A DNA stretch of 5,117 bases from Methanomassiliicoccales archaeon (lineage in GTDB: Archaea; Thermoplasmatota; Thermoplasmata; Methanomassiliicoccales; UBA472): assembly GCA_028679935.1 (NCBI GenBank), contig JAJRAL010000205.1, positions 1 through 5,117 of the forward strand, written 5' to 3'. Positions 4,640 to 5,117 of this stretch are shown piece after piece. The first letter of the stretch is position 1, and every line of letters starts with the position of its first letter. The position numbers and the translations under genes are program-made. Below the pieces are notes generated by a model, which was not told the origin of the DNA, made no database searches, and was given only the letters and a program-made list of their open reading frames with translations.

Positions 4640-5117
4640 ACGCCGGCAGCTTGGTGCGGTGATATTTCAGCCCGATCTTCTCGGGCGAAGCGCCGAAGGC
4701 CAGAGCGAGTAGCTCGGAGAGGTAGAGCACCGGAATGCCCCCCTTCTGCCTGACGTCGAACTGGACGAAGCAGAACGGACACGGGGTCAGGATACAGTCC
4801 GCGCCGCTCTTGCGGAATCTCGCCACGTTCTCATCGAGGATCGATCTGGATATCGAGTCGTCGATTCCCGCAAGGCCGCCACCGCAGCACTGGGGCCAAT
4901 CGGGATCATCGACCGCCTTCGCCCCGGTCCACGAGGCCACGTCGGAGAGCGCTCTCGGGGAGTACCGCGATTCCGCCCGCAGAACATCGCTCGGGCGCAT
5001 CAGGTGGCATCCGGGGTGTAAGGCGAGGTTGAGGTCCATGTCCCTGACGACCGAGGCGCGCACCCCGTTCTCCTTCTCGTGGACGAGCTGCAGGAAGTGC
5101 TTCACCTCGGCCTTGCC
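4608..5117 (-). CDS. hdrB: Heterodisulfide reductase subunit B-like protein (HdrB), C-terminal part
   Basis: Partial gene: the N-terminus lies beyond the right edge, and 169 C-terminal residues are visible, opening GKAEVKHFLQ. The segment is a CCG domain. C37 in HPGCHLMRP, C77-C78 in PQCCGGG and C113/C116 in TPCPFCFVQFD give C-X39-CC-X34-C-X2-C, the ligand set for the unusual [4Fe-4S] clusters of HdrB. HdrB proteins are near 290 residues with two CCG domains, so about 60% is present. In methanogens HdrABC reduces CoM-S-S-CoB; in other archaea related complexes serve different disulfide or electron-bifurcation reactions, so the substrate cannot be stated. HdrC, the usual neighbour, may lie upstream, off the window. 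Other CCG-domain proteins (GlpC or succinate dehydrogenase E types) are less likely given HPGCHLMRP and the ending EKIGLKYHR. A GTG at 5105 is internal, not the start. Confidence 0.88.
   Translation of the reverse strand, partial: GKAEVKHFLQLVHEKENGVRASVVRDMDLNLALHPGCHLMRPSDVLRAESRYSPRALSDVASWTGAKAVDDPDWPQCCGGGLAGIDDSISRSILDENVARFRKSGADCILTPCPFCFVQFDVRQKGGIPVLYLSELLALAFGASPEKIGLKYHRTKLPAFIASAAAPAP

Noticed and set aside
5103..5105. GTG as the start of the HdrB-like gene
   Set aside because: The frame stays open to the window edge, the CCG domain is already under way, and half of the usual protein would be missing. It is an internal valine codon.

Overview
The window looks archaeal. It is GC-rich, roughly 60% by eye. 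It carries a TFS-type RNA polymerase cleavage factor, an archaeal CPSF-like beta-CASP nuclease and a heterodisulfide reductase HdrB-like subunit. Most genes are preceded by archaeal TATA boxes rather than bacterial -35/-10 promoters. HdrB-like proteins occur in methanogens and also in several anaerobic non-methanogens. A euryarchaeal or Thermoplasmatota-type organism is plausible, but the sequence alone does not settle the lineage.

Layout. The left part (1-1808) holds three minus-strand genes: a small HTH protein (1446-1808), a membrane protein with a long charged cytoplasmic-type tail (369-1343), and tfs, whose 3' end is cut by the window edge (1-278). The membrane gene and tfs each have a good TATA box of their own, so they are probably separate transcription units. 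A GC-rich divergent intergenic region (1809-2022) follows, with inverted repeats beside the TATA box of the rightward unit. Rightward come a YjbQ/UPF0047 protein (2023-2463) and a beta-CASP metallo-beta-lactamase nuclease (2460-3728), fused by an ATGA stop/start overlap into an operon. Next, behind its own TATA box, is nadC, quinolinate phosphoribosyltransferase (3794-4639). At the right end the C-terminal part of an HdrB-like subunit (4608-5117) runs on the minus strand and overlaps the nadC 3' end tail-to-tail by 32 bases.

How the genes relate. tfs and the beta-CASP nuclease both concern RNA (transcript cleavage in polymerase, and RNA processing or 3'-end formation), but they are in different units on opposite strands. 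nadC serves NAD synthesis and the HdrB fragment belongs to disulfide-linked electron transfer; no functional link between them is visible. TATA-to-start distances suggest that yjbQ, nadC and perhaps the HTH gene are translated from leaderless or nearly leaderless mRNAs. The internal operon gene instead has a clear Shine-Dalgarno sequence.

No mobile element, CRISPR array, tRNA or rRNA was recognised. Most of the window is ordinary archaeal housekeeping sequence. The less explained parts are the HTH gene and membrane protein pair, the perfect dyad in the membrane gene leader, and the inverted repeats upstream of yjbQ.
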